Source of the DNA: CAYRVX01 sp964642165
GTDB taxonomy: Bacteria > Planctomycetota > Phycisphaerae > SM23-33
Length of the DNA: 25,506 nucleotides
NCBI GenBank assembly: GCA_964642165.1
Contig: CAZXOC010000079.1
Span: 1-25,506 of the forward strand
Direction of reading: 5' to 3'
Below, one piece after another: positions 1 through 6,535 of the stretch. Within the stretch, counting starts at the first letter, position 1. Each line of letters begins with the position of its first letter. Position numbers and translations under genes: made by a program. The notes under the pieces are model-generated. The model searched no databases. It was not told where the DNA came from and worked only from the letters and a program-made list of their open reading frames with translations.

Positions 1-2043
1 GAAGATGCGGTCGGCCAGGCCGATCGTCGCCTCCTCGGCCGGGATGAAGCTGCCCGTCTGGGCGAGCAGCACCAGCAGGGCCGTCTGGCGGATGTAGGTG
101 CTCTTGCCGGCCATGTTCGGCCCGGTGACGATCAGCAGGCGGTTGTCGGCCGCGTCCATGTGCACGTCGTTGGGGACGAACTTCTCCTTGAGCTGCTCGG
201 CGAGGACGGGGTGCCTGCCCGCGACGATCTGCAGGACGTTGTCCTGGGTGATCGTGGGGCGGCGGTAGCCTCGCTCGACGGCGAGCTGGGCCAGCCCCGC
301 CAGCACGTCGAGCGTCGCGAGGGCCTCGGCGGCGGCCTGCATGCCCGGCAGGTGCTCGGCGAGCTGCCGGCGGAGCTGCTCGTACAGCTCGGCCTCGAGC
401 GTCTTGGCCCGCTCGGCGGCCGTCAGGGCCTCCGATTCGTACCGCTTCAGCTCGTCGGTGATGTAGCGCTCGGCGTTCTTGAGCGTCTGCTTGCGGACGT
501 AGTCGGCGGGGACCTTGTCGCGATGGACGTTGGTGATCTCGATGTAGTAGCCGAAGACCTTGTTGTAGCCGACCTTCAGGTTCGGCACGCCGGTGCGGCG
601 GGCCTGCTCGGACTGGTAGCTCGCCAGCCAGCTCTGCCCGTCGGTGCCGATGCGGCGCAGGCGGTCCAGCTCCTCGTCATAGCCGCCGGCGATGACCCCG
701 CCGTCGCGGAGGACGTGGGGGCAGTCCGGGTCGATCGACCTGGCGATCAGCTCGGCCGGCCCGTCCAGCCCCAGCAGCGCCGGGCGCAGGTGGGCGACCA
801 GGTCCGAGCGCGGCTCGGCGATGATCGCGGCGACCTCCGGCAGGGTCGCGAGGGACTGCCCCAGCGCGACCAGCTCGCGCGGCCGGACGCGGGCCAGCGC
901 GATGTTCGCCGCGATGCGGTCGATCTGCGCGAGCCCCTGGAGCCGCTCGCGCAGGTCGGCGAGTCGCCCGCGGTCGCCGGTGAGCTCCTCGACGGCGTCC
1001 TGGCGTGCGACGATGCCGCTGTAGCGCGTCAGGGGGAAGGTCAGCCATTGCGCCAGCAGGCGGGCGCCCATGCCGGTGGCGGTCCGGTCGATGCAGTTCA
1101 GCAGGCTGCCGGCGCGCTGGTTGGTTCGCAGCGTGCGGTGGACCTCCAGGCAGCGGAGCGTGTTGCCGTCGATGAGCATGTGGTCGGTGCGGTCGAACTT
1201 CCGCAGCGAGCGGATGTGGCCCAGGGCGGTCTTCTGGGTCTCGCGGAGGTACTCGACGACGGCGCCGGCGGCGGAGACCGAGGCGTCCCAGGCGTCGAAG
1301 CCGAAGCCGCGCAGCGTGGTCGCGCCGAAGTGCTCGTGGAGGGCCTCGGTGGCCGCGTGGGCGTCGAAGGCCCACGGCGGGCGCGCCGTCGGCGTCGCCG
1401 AGGCCACCTGCCGAAGCGCCTCGCGGAACTCCGGCGTGTCCTGCGGCGAGCCCTCGGGGAAGATCACCTCCGCCGGGCCGATCCGGATCAGCTCGTCGAC
1501 GACGTGATCGGCGGGCGCGAGCATCGCCTGGAACGAGCCGCCGGACAGCTCCACCCAGGCGATGCCGACGGCGTCGGCGGCGGCGCTGCCGCGCGTCGCG
1601 GAGCCCGCGTCGGAGCGGGCGCCTGCCTTGGGCTGGAAGACGGCCGCCAGGTAGTTGCTCTCGCGCTGCTCCAGCAGCGCCTGGTCGGTGAGCGTCCCCG
1701 GCGTGACGAGGCGGACCACGTCGCGCTCGACCAGCCCCTTGGCCTGCTTGGGGTCCTCCACCTGCTCGCAGAGGGCCACGCGGTAGCCGGCGTGGACCAG
1801 CCGGGCCAGGTAGTTGTCCAGCGCGTGGTAGGGGATGCCCGCCAGCGGCACGGCCGCCGGACCCCTGCTGCGGCTGGTCAGCGCCAGCCCGAGCACGCGC
1901 GAGGCGGTCTTGGCGTCCTCGTAGAACATCTCGTAGAAGTCGCCCATGCGGAACAGCAGGATGTAGTCGGGGTACTGGTCCTTGAAGGCCCGGTACTGGC
2001 GCATGGCCGGCGTGTCGAGTTGTGGCGCCTCGTCCTTGCCCAC
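1..2043 (-). CDS. mutS: DNA mismatch repair protein MutS (3' end beyond window)
   Basis: This is the ATPase that recognises mismatches and starts methyl-directed or general mismatch repair in the cytoplasm. The frame is open from a GTG at 2043 to base 1 (681 codons). The N-terminal mismatch-binding domain has the GDFYE signature with Phe36 and Glu38, the same numbering as E. coli MutS, which supports the GTG start. An ATG 13 codons later (2002-2004) is possible but would cut into that domain. The connector, lever and clamp regions follow. The Walker A motif GPNMAGKST lies at about residues 641-649, with Lys647. The frame leaves the window at ADRIF, just before the expected TRVGASDD segment, so the signature, Walker B and dimerisation parts are not seen. 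Family proteins are about 850-900 residues. No good Shine-Dalgarno precedes the GTG. The unknown lipoprotein gene lies 96 nt upstream on the same strand and may share a transcript. Confidence 0.96.
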   Translation of the reverse strand, partial: MGKDEAPQLDTPAMRQYRAFKDQYPDYILLFRMGDFYEMFYEDAKTASRVLGLALTSRSRGPAAVPLAGIPYHALDNYLARLVHAGYRVALCEQVEDPKQAKGLVERDVVRLVTPGTLTDQALLEQRESNYLAAVFQPKAGARSDAGSATRGSAAADAVGIAWVELSGGSFQAMLAPADHVVDELIRIGPAEVIFPEGSPQDTPEFREALRQVASATPTARPPWAFDAHAATEALHEHFGATTLRGFGFDAWDASVSAAGAVVEYLRETQKTALGHIRSLRKFDRTDHMLIDGNTLRCLEVHRTLRTNQRAGSLLNCIDRTATGMGARLLAQWLTFPLTRYSGIVARQDAVEELTGDRGRLADLRERLQGLAQIDRIAANIALARVRPRELVALGQSLATLPEVAAIIAEPRSDLVAHLRPALLGLDGPAELIARSIDPDCPHVLRDGGVIAGGYDEELDRLRRIGTDGQSWLASYQSEQARRTGVPNLKVGYNKVFGYYIEITNVHRDKVPADYVRKQTLKNAERYITDELKRYESEALTAAERAKTLEAELYEQLRRQLAEHLPGMQAAAEALATLDVLAGLAQLAVERGYRRPTITQDNVLQIVAGRHPVLAEQLKEKFVPNDVHMDAADNRLLIVTGPNMAGKSTYIRQTALLVLLAQTGSFIPAEEATIGLADRIF

Positions 2044-2139
2044 GGTCGATGGATGATAGGCGACGCCCGCGCGGGCAGCAAGCGCCCCGCGCCCGGCGGC
2101 GGCCCGGCACAGCGGCAGCCCCGCCCCGTCGCCCCGCGT

Positions 2140-3597
2140 TCAGCGCCCGTCGGCAGGCTGGGTCGCCGGTTTGGTGGGTTCCGGCTGCAATCGCTCGGCG
2201 ATGTGCTTCACGAGCTTGGCCGGATAGTCGGGCAGCGCCTTGGCCAGCTCCTCGCGGATCAGGAAGGCCTGGAGCTCCTTCGGCAGGTCCTGCCCGGGCT
2301 TCCGGGCAGCGAGGAAGCCGTCCCACTTCCGGCCCGGGGCCGGGTCCAGCGCGTTTCGCCAGACGCAGTACTCCAGCAGGGCCGGACCCTCCAGGACGAC
2401 GCTACCGAAGCGTGCCTGTTGGAACTTCCTGTCGGGGTGGGCCCACAGCGCGTAGCAGATCGTCGGCAAGTTGCGCGCTTCCGACCCCTCCTCTTCCAGG
2501 GGTGCCTTCCAGACGACCGCCCGCTTGTCCTTGTCCCACTCGCCGTTGGTGTGCAGCGGCGGCCGGTCGGCTGCGAACGTGACGGTCAGCCTGTCCGTGC
2601 GGGGAGACAGCTTCAACTCCCACGACATCAGGTCCTTGGAGATGTCCGTGAGCATCTCGTCCGGCGTGGGCTCGGGCGCGTTGGGGTCGGCCTGGCGGGC
2701 CTTCTGCCACGCCTGAAGCCGCACCTGGAACTCCTTGGACTGCCGCACCGCCTCGTGCAGGGACTCCTGGGCCTTGGCCGGCTCCTCAAAGAAGGCCACC
2801 ACGCCTTCGACCAGTCCCCCCTCCTCGTCGCCGAGGCCGACCTTGCGCGTCAGCACGTGCCGCAGCGCCCGCCGGGCGAGGCGCTCCTCCGGCGGCTCGC
2901 CGCCGATGCCCAGAAGCTTTGCCACGTGGGGGACCTCCTTCGGGCCGATATAGCCCCGCTCGAGGAAGTACTGCATCAGGCGTGCGATCAGCATCTCCCC
3001 CGCGGGGTTCCTTCCCTCCCCGACGGCGACCAGGACGTCGAGGCCGCCGTGCTGCCGGATGTACATCAGCACGTTCTTCAGGTCGCGGCGGAGGTCCTTG
3101 TCCAGGAACGCCCGGAGCTTGGCGAATCCCTTCTGCTTGCCGAACTCCCGCTCGGCGCAGGCGATGAGCAGGTCGATGAACCGGTCGGCCGCCGTCAGTT
3201 GCCGCAGGATCGTCCCGGCCAGGTCGTCGTCGCCGCGGAAGCGCTCGACGTAGCCGACGGCGTGTCCCATCGACGAGGGCACGTACGCGACCGTGCCCGG
3301 GCCGCCCAGGTCGTTCGGCAGCATGCCCTCGAACGTGTCCGTGAACGAATGCGCGCTGTGGTCCGGCTTGTCGCTTCGCTTGCCGTAGAGCTTCGCGAAG
3401 GCCGCGAGTTTCTCCTCCGAATACGGCAGAAACGTCTCCTTGCCGCTTTCCCCCTTGCTCGAGCCGACCCGGCGGACGGTCAGTGTCCGATGGGCGATGC
3501 CGCCCTCGTGTCGCATGGTGATCTCGTACTGGTCGTGCTCGCAGCCGCAAGCGAACAACCCCAATGCCATGAAGAAGATACAAGTTCGCCTGGTCAT
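2140..3597 (-). CDS. Lipoprotein of unknown function
   Basis: The product is 485 residues and I do not recognise its family. The ATG at 3597 is preceded by a good Shine-Dalgarno (GAGGAAAGG), and the frame could extend upstream only without such support. The N-terminus MTRRTCIFFMALGLFACGC is a short lipoprotein signal with candidate lipidated cysteines at 17 and 19, so an envelope location is expected. The body is charged and mostly helical in appearance (rich in K, E, R and L), with an acidic GDEEGG stretch around residue 265. The last 15 residues (QPEPTKPATQPADGR) are a low-complexity tail. A central LTVTFAADRPPLHTNGEWD segment suggests a beta-rich part. The gene diverges from the ADP-ribosylglycohydrolase gene and precedes mutS by 96 nt; neither neighbour explains its role. 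A TATAGT hexamer on the minus strand at 3742-3737 could be a -10 element with a long leader. Confidence 0.8.
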   Translation of the reverse strand: MTRRTCIFFMALGLFACGCEHDQYEITMRHEGGIAHRTLTVRRVGSSKGESGKETFLPYSEEKLAAFAKLYGKRSDKPDHSAHSFTDTFEGMLPNDLGGPGTVAYVPSSMGHAVGYVERFRGDDDLAGTILRQLTAADRFIDLLIACAEREFGKQKGFAKLRAFLDKDLRRDLKNVLMYIRQHGGLDVLVAVGEGRNPAGEMLIARLMQYFLERGYIGPKEVPHVAKLLGIGGEPPEERLARRALRHVLTRKVGLGDEEGGLVEGVVAFFEEPAKAQESLHEAVRQSKEFQVRLQAWQKARQADPNAPEPTPDEMLTDISKDLMSWELKLSPRTDRLTVTFAADRPPLHTNGEWDKDKRAVVWKAPLEEEGSEARNLPTICYALWAHPDRKFQQARFGSVVLEGPALLEYCVWRNALDPAPGRKWDGFLAARKPGQDLPKELQAFLIREELAKALPDYPAKLVKHIAERLQPEPTKPATQPADGR

Positions 3598-3750
3598 GGC
3601 CGTGCCCTTTCCTCTGAGCGACCCGTTTCCCGCGACGTCTCCGGGCGCCGCGCCCTGTGAAGGCGCAAAGGCCACTCCCGTGCGCGACGCAGCGGTCGCG
3701 AGCCGCGCACAAGGCCTCCCCTGCGACTCCATACCGACTATACGGCAACC

Positions 3751-3779
3751 TTGCTGCCTGCTTGCGCCCCCCATAACAT
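3751..3779 (+). promoter_or_regulatory. Possible sigma70-type promoter for the ADP-ribosylglycohydrolase-like gene
   Basis: TTGCTG (3751-3756) and TAACAT (3774-3779) are separated by exactly 17 nt, 29 nt before the ATG at 3809. They match the consensus at 3 of 6 and 4 of 6 positions. The 211-nt divergent region 3598-3808 is less GC-rich than its flanks. On the opposite strand it also holds TATAGT (3742-3737), which may serve the lipoprotein gene, but I see no good -35 for it. Confidence 0.3.
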
Positions 3780-3808
3780 AGTCGGCCGCACGGCAGGAGC
3801 GCAGCAAT

Positions 3809-4921
3809 ATGGAAACACTTCGAGCGAAGTTTCGCGGCTGCATCGCCGCCTCGTGGGTGGGTTCGGCGATGGGGGCGGCCGTCGAGGGCTGGAGCCCCGA
3901 GCGGATCCGCCAGACCCACGGCACGCTGGAGGAGCTGGTGAGCTACAAGCACTACGCGCACCTCACCGACTGGCAGCGCCCGCCGGGCACGACCGAGGAC
4001 GGCATCGAGCGCCAGAAGCTGATGGCCACGGCCATCATCGAGAGGTCCGGCCGCATCCGCGCCGACGACCTGGTGCGCGTCTGGCTGCGCGACCTCGACC
4101 CCGAGCGCATGAAGTACAAGCAGGAGGCCTTCGACCGGTCGCTGCTGGAGCTGGCGCGCGCGGGCGTGCCGCCGTGCGAGCTGGGGCGGCTGTGCCCGTT
4201 CTACAACGTCGTGTCGATGGCGCGGGCGTCGCACCCGCTGGGCCTGATCAACGCGGGCGACCCGGCCGCCGCGGCCGACGACAGCATCGAGGTCGGCAAG
4301 GTTTACTACCGCGAGACGGCCTTCGCCCTGCGCTGGGCGGGGCTCTACAACGCCGCCATCGCCGAGGCGTGCCGGCCGGCCGCGACGGTCGAGTCCGTCC
4401 TGGCAGCCGCGAAGGAGTTCGCCACGTACCGCGCCGAGGCCGGCAACCTGTACGCCCTGTACGATCGCATTGCCGGCGAGGTCGGCCGGGCGCTGGAGCT
4501 GGCCGAGAAGCACACCGACCGCGACGCCCTCCGCGAGGCCTTCTACGGGATCTACCACGGCGGCGGGTACGTCATCTACGGCGGCTCGCAGGCCAACGAG
4601 ATCGTCTCGAAGGGCCTGGCGGTCTTCGCCCTGACCCGGGGCGACCCGAGGGAGGCGATCATCACGGCCGTCAACTTCGGCCGCGACACCGACTGCCTCG
4701 CCGCCGTCGCGGGCGGGCTGGCCGGGGCGCTGTCGGGCATCGACGCCGTACCCGCGGACTGGATCGAGCAGGTCAACGAGGCCACGCGCCAGGACCCGTA
4801 CACCAACAACGGGCGCACGATCGAGGAGACCGCCGACGGGCTGCTGGAGGCGTTCTGCGCGAGGCAGGAGCGCCTGAAGGCGTACCTCGGCGAGATGTCG
4901 GACGCGGCGACCGTCGGATAG
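3809..4921 (+). CDS. ADP-ribosylglycohydrolase-fold protein, divergent metal site
   Basis: The product is 370 residues, the usual size for this all-alpha DraG/ARH family. Characterised members remove ADP-ribose from proteins or small molecules using a two-metal centre. The strongest evidence is the C-terminal motif NFGRDTDCLAAVAGGLAGALSG, with Asp293 and Asp295 in the canonical second metal motif, plus the N-terminal GCIAASWVGSAMGAAVEGW segment. However, the N-terminal motif has Ser where the family normally has Asp (GDALG type), and the usual TDDT motif appears as TTEDG at about residues 71-75. The substrate may therefore differ from ADP-ribosyl-arginine. No signal peptide is seen, so it should be cytoplasmic. 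The ATG at 3809 has an AGGAG ten nt upstream. It is monocistronic, with a convergent gene downstream. Family membership is firm; activity is inferred only. Confidence 0.85.
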   Translation: METLRAKFRGCIAASWVGSAMGAAVEGWSPERIRQTHGTLEELVSYKHYAHLTDWQRPPGTTEDGIERQKLMATAIIERSGRIRADDLVRVWLRDLDPERMKYKQEAFDRSLLELARAGVPPCELGRLCPFYNVVSMARASHPLGLINAGDPAAAADDSIEVGKVYYRETAFALRWAGLYNAAIAEACRPAATVESVLAAAKEFATYRAEAGNLYALYDRIAGEVGRALELAEKHTDRDALREAFYGIYHGGGYVIYGGSQANEIVSKGLAVFALTRGDPREAIITAVNFGRDTDCLAAVAGGLAGALSGIDAVPADWIEQVNEATRQDPYTNNGRTIEETADGLLEAFCARQERLKAYLGEMSDAATVG

Positions 4922-4939
4922 AGCCGGGCGGGAAGCTCA

Positions 4940-4956
4940 CGCCGCCCTCCGCGGCG
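4940..4956. terminator. GC hairpin between convergent genes
   Basis: CGCCGC (4940-4945) and GCGGCG (4951-4956) form a perfect 6-bp stem with a 5-nt loop. It lies 18 nt after the stop of the ADP-ribosylglycohydrolase-like gene and in front of the convergent membrane-protein stop. No T-tract follows on either strand, so intrinsic termination is uncertain. Confidence 0.25.
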
Positions 4957-4993
4957 GTCCGCTTGGCCGGGCCCGCCGGCGCCGGACGGCGCC

Positions 4994-5428
4994 TCACACG
5001 GCGGCGAGGATCGCTGCCACGACGGCCAGGAAGGGCAGCAGCGTCACGAGCGCCGGCAGCACCCAGGCCAGCAGGGACCGCGCAAACGTGGTGCGCAGCA
5101 GCGGCGCCGAGATCGCTGCCGCCAGGAGATACGCTCCGGCCAGCGCCAGGAGCACGAGTCCCATCCCGGGCACGAACCCACCGAGCCACAGGGCCACCCC
5201 GGCCGCGGGGAGGATGATCGATCCGCCGACCGCGCCGCCGACCGCCGCCGCCGCGACGCAGCGCCAGTACGTTACCGTGGGGATCTTCGCGATGTAGCGG
5301 GCGCCGGCGTACAGGAGGGCGCCGCCGCCGAAGAGCCACGCCGGCAGCCACACGCACACCATCAGCACGAACAGCAGCGGGATCTGCCACCAGAACAGCC
5401 ATTCGATGCCCCAGAATCCCGCGAGCAT
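4994..5428 (-). CDS. Small integral membrane protein, paralogue of the upstream gene
   Basis: The product is 144 residues and almost entirely hydrophobic, with about four transmembrane segments. The ATG at 5428 follows a strong GGGGAGGAGG Shine-Dalgarno, so the longer open frame (to 5524) is not used. It shares with the neighbouring upstream protein the pattern P-x-W-x-FGGG-x-LLY-x-G-x-RY-x-A-x2-P-x2-TYWR-x-VA near the N-terminus, and a similar LLAW segment near the end. The two are therefore tandem paralogues, with only 52 nt between the upstream stop and this start. This copy lacks the soluble C-terminal domain of its partner. I do not recognise a named family and no function can be assigned. 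It is probably cotranscribed with the upstream gene. Confidence 0.75.
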   Translation of the reverse strand: MLAGFWGIEWLFWWQIPLLFVLMVCVWLPAWLFGGGALLYAGARYIAKIPTVTYWRCVAAAAVGGAVGGSIILPAAGVALWLGGFVPGMGLVLLALAGAYLLAAAISAPLLRTTFARSLLAWVLPALVTLLPFLAVVAAILAAV

Positions 5429-5480
5429 GCGCTCGCCTCCTCCCCCCCTCGTCGCGGCTCGTCCCTTCGGGCCGCCGGCG

Positions 5481-6317
5481 CTACGGCCCTTCCGCTTGGC
5501 GCAGCGCGTTGGCGAACTCCGCATTGTCCGGTAGGGTCAGCAGCTTCTGGAACTCCCCTTCCCCCAGACAGTGAACGGTCCCGTCGGCGAGGAGGACGTT
5601 GCGCCGCTGCCCGTCGTGGTTGCCCGCGAAGTCACACGCGATGACCTGCCTGCCGCCGGACCTGACCGACCGGCCCACGAAGAGGAAGTAGTCGTACTTG
5701 CCGTGTGCGGGCGCCCCGCGGCGCTCGGCTGCCGGGCAGCGGGCTACCGCGGGCAGATACTCGCTGTCAGCCAGTACGCCCAACGTCAGCGGCTTCTCGG
5801 ACCCCGTCCTTCCGACGACACTTCGCGCCACCATATGGGTCGCGTACGCCTGCCCGATCTTCTCCAGATTGCGCGCACATTTCGCCCGGTCCCCCGTGTC
5901 CGCGGCCTGGATGAGGAGCGGGGCCGCGATGGTCATCGCGACCGCCGGCTGGAAGAGGAGCTGCCACACCGTCGGGAGCCACGCCAGGACGGCCTTGCCG
6001 AACGACACGGACAGCGCCCCCCGGATCACCAGCCAGCTCGCAAGGAGCCCGGCAAGCAGCGCGCCCGCGCTGCCGATCAGCAGGGCGCGAAGCTCCAGCC
6101 CGAAGGCCGCCAGCGCAGCGCCGATGACCGCCCCCGACGCGAGAGACCCGGCGAGAACGGACACGGCGTTGACCGCCACCGACCGCCAGTACGTCGCCCG
6201 GGGGCTCCCGGCGAGGTAGCGCCCGCCGACGTAGAGGAGTGAGCCCCCGCCGAAGATCCACAGCGGCAGCACGCCAAGGATGAAACCGACGACCAACAGC
6301 CCCACGGCAATGGGCAT
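5481..6317 (-). CDS. Membrane protein with C-terminal pseudopilin-like/H-X-DG-type domain
   Basis: The product is 278 residues. Residues 1 to about 140 form four hydrophobic segments, including FGGGSLLYVGGRY and TYWRSVAVNAV, homologous to the small protein downstream. The soluble C-terminal part begins with RAKCARNLEKIGQAY. This resembles the conserved helix of DUF1559-type planctomycete pseudopilins (xCxxNLxxIGxA). It ends with ACDFAGNHDGQRRNVLLADG, i.e. His followed ten residues later by DG, close to the prepilin-processing-associated H-X9-DG pattern. There is no N-terminal prepilin cleavage site, so the pseudopilin-like domain is carried on a multi-pass anchor. The ATG at 6317 has GGGAGGT at good spacing. 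An uninterrupted reading upstream exists only by passing through the run of N and is an artefact. Function is unknown; display of the domain at the membrane surface is inference. Confidence 0.75.
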   Translation of the reverse strand: MPIAVGLLVVGFILGVLPLWIFGGGSLLYVGGRYLAGSPRATYWRSVAVNAVSVLAGSLASGAVIGAALAAFGLELRALLIGSAGALLAGLLASWLVIRGALSVSFGKAVLAWLPTVWQLLFQPAVAMTIAAPLLIQAADTGDRAKCARNLEKIGQAYATHMVARSVVGRTGSEKPLTLGVLADSEYLPAVARCPAAERRGAPAHGKYDYFLFVGRSVRSGGRQVIACDFAGNHDGQRRNVLLADGTVHCLGEGEFQKLLTLPDNAEFANALRQAEGP

Positions 6318-6366
6318 GACCCACCTCCCGTCTGCGCCCGTGCCGACTGGCAGACCACCGTCCCCG

Positions 6367-6395
6367 AATCTAGACCCCGCCGGGGAAGAAGGCAA
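6367..6395 (-). promoter_or_regulatory. Sigma70-type promoter for the tandem membrane-protein genes
   Basis: On the minus strand TTGCCT (6395-6390) and TAGATT (6372-6367) are separated by 17 nt and each matches 4 of 6 consensus bases. The expected start near 6360 gives a leader of about 43 nt to the ATG at 6317. It directly follows a terminator-like hairpin, which makes this a plausible transcription-unit boundary. Confidence 0.45.
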
Positions 6396-6418
6396 GCCCC
6401 TGCCCAGAACGCAGGGGC
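6396..6418 (-). terminator. Probable intrinsic terminator of the gene lying across the assembly gap
   Basis: GCCCCTGC (6396-6403) and GCAGGGGC (6411-6418) form a perfect 8-bp stem with a 7-nt loop. Read on the minus strand it is followed by TTGCCTTCTTCC, a pyrimidine- and T-rich run. It probably ends the transcript of the glycoside-hydrolase-like gene whose 3' end is in or near the gap. Confidence 0.5.
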
Positions 6419-6435
6419 CGGAGACCCAGGCCGTC

Positions 6436-6535
6436 NNNNNNNNNNNNNNNNNNNNNNNNNNNNNNNNNNNNNNNNNNNNNNNNNNNNNNNNNNNNNNNNN
6501 NNNNNNNNNNNNNNNNNNNNNNNNNNNNNNNNNNN
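6436..6535. other. Assembly gap (100 N)
   Basis: Exactly 100 undetermined bases lie here, typical of a scaffolding placeholder, so the true length is unknown. The gap removes the 3' end of the minus-strand protein at 6536-10055, and only 17 known bases separate it from the terminator-like hairpin on the other side. Any open frame that reads through it is artificial. Confidence 0.99.

Noticed and set aside
160..3660. Plus-strand open frame of 1166 codons opposite mutS and the lipoprotein gene
   Set aside because: Its translation is low-complexity (G, R, A, V, L, D) with no domain. The opposite strand encodes an unmistakable MutS and a lipoprotein with signal and ribosome-binding site.
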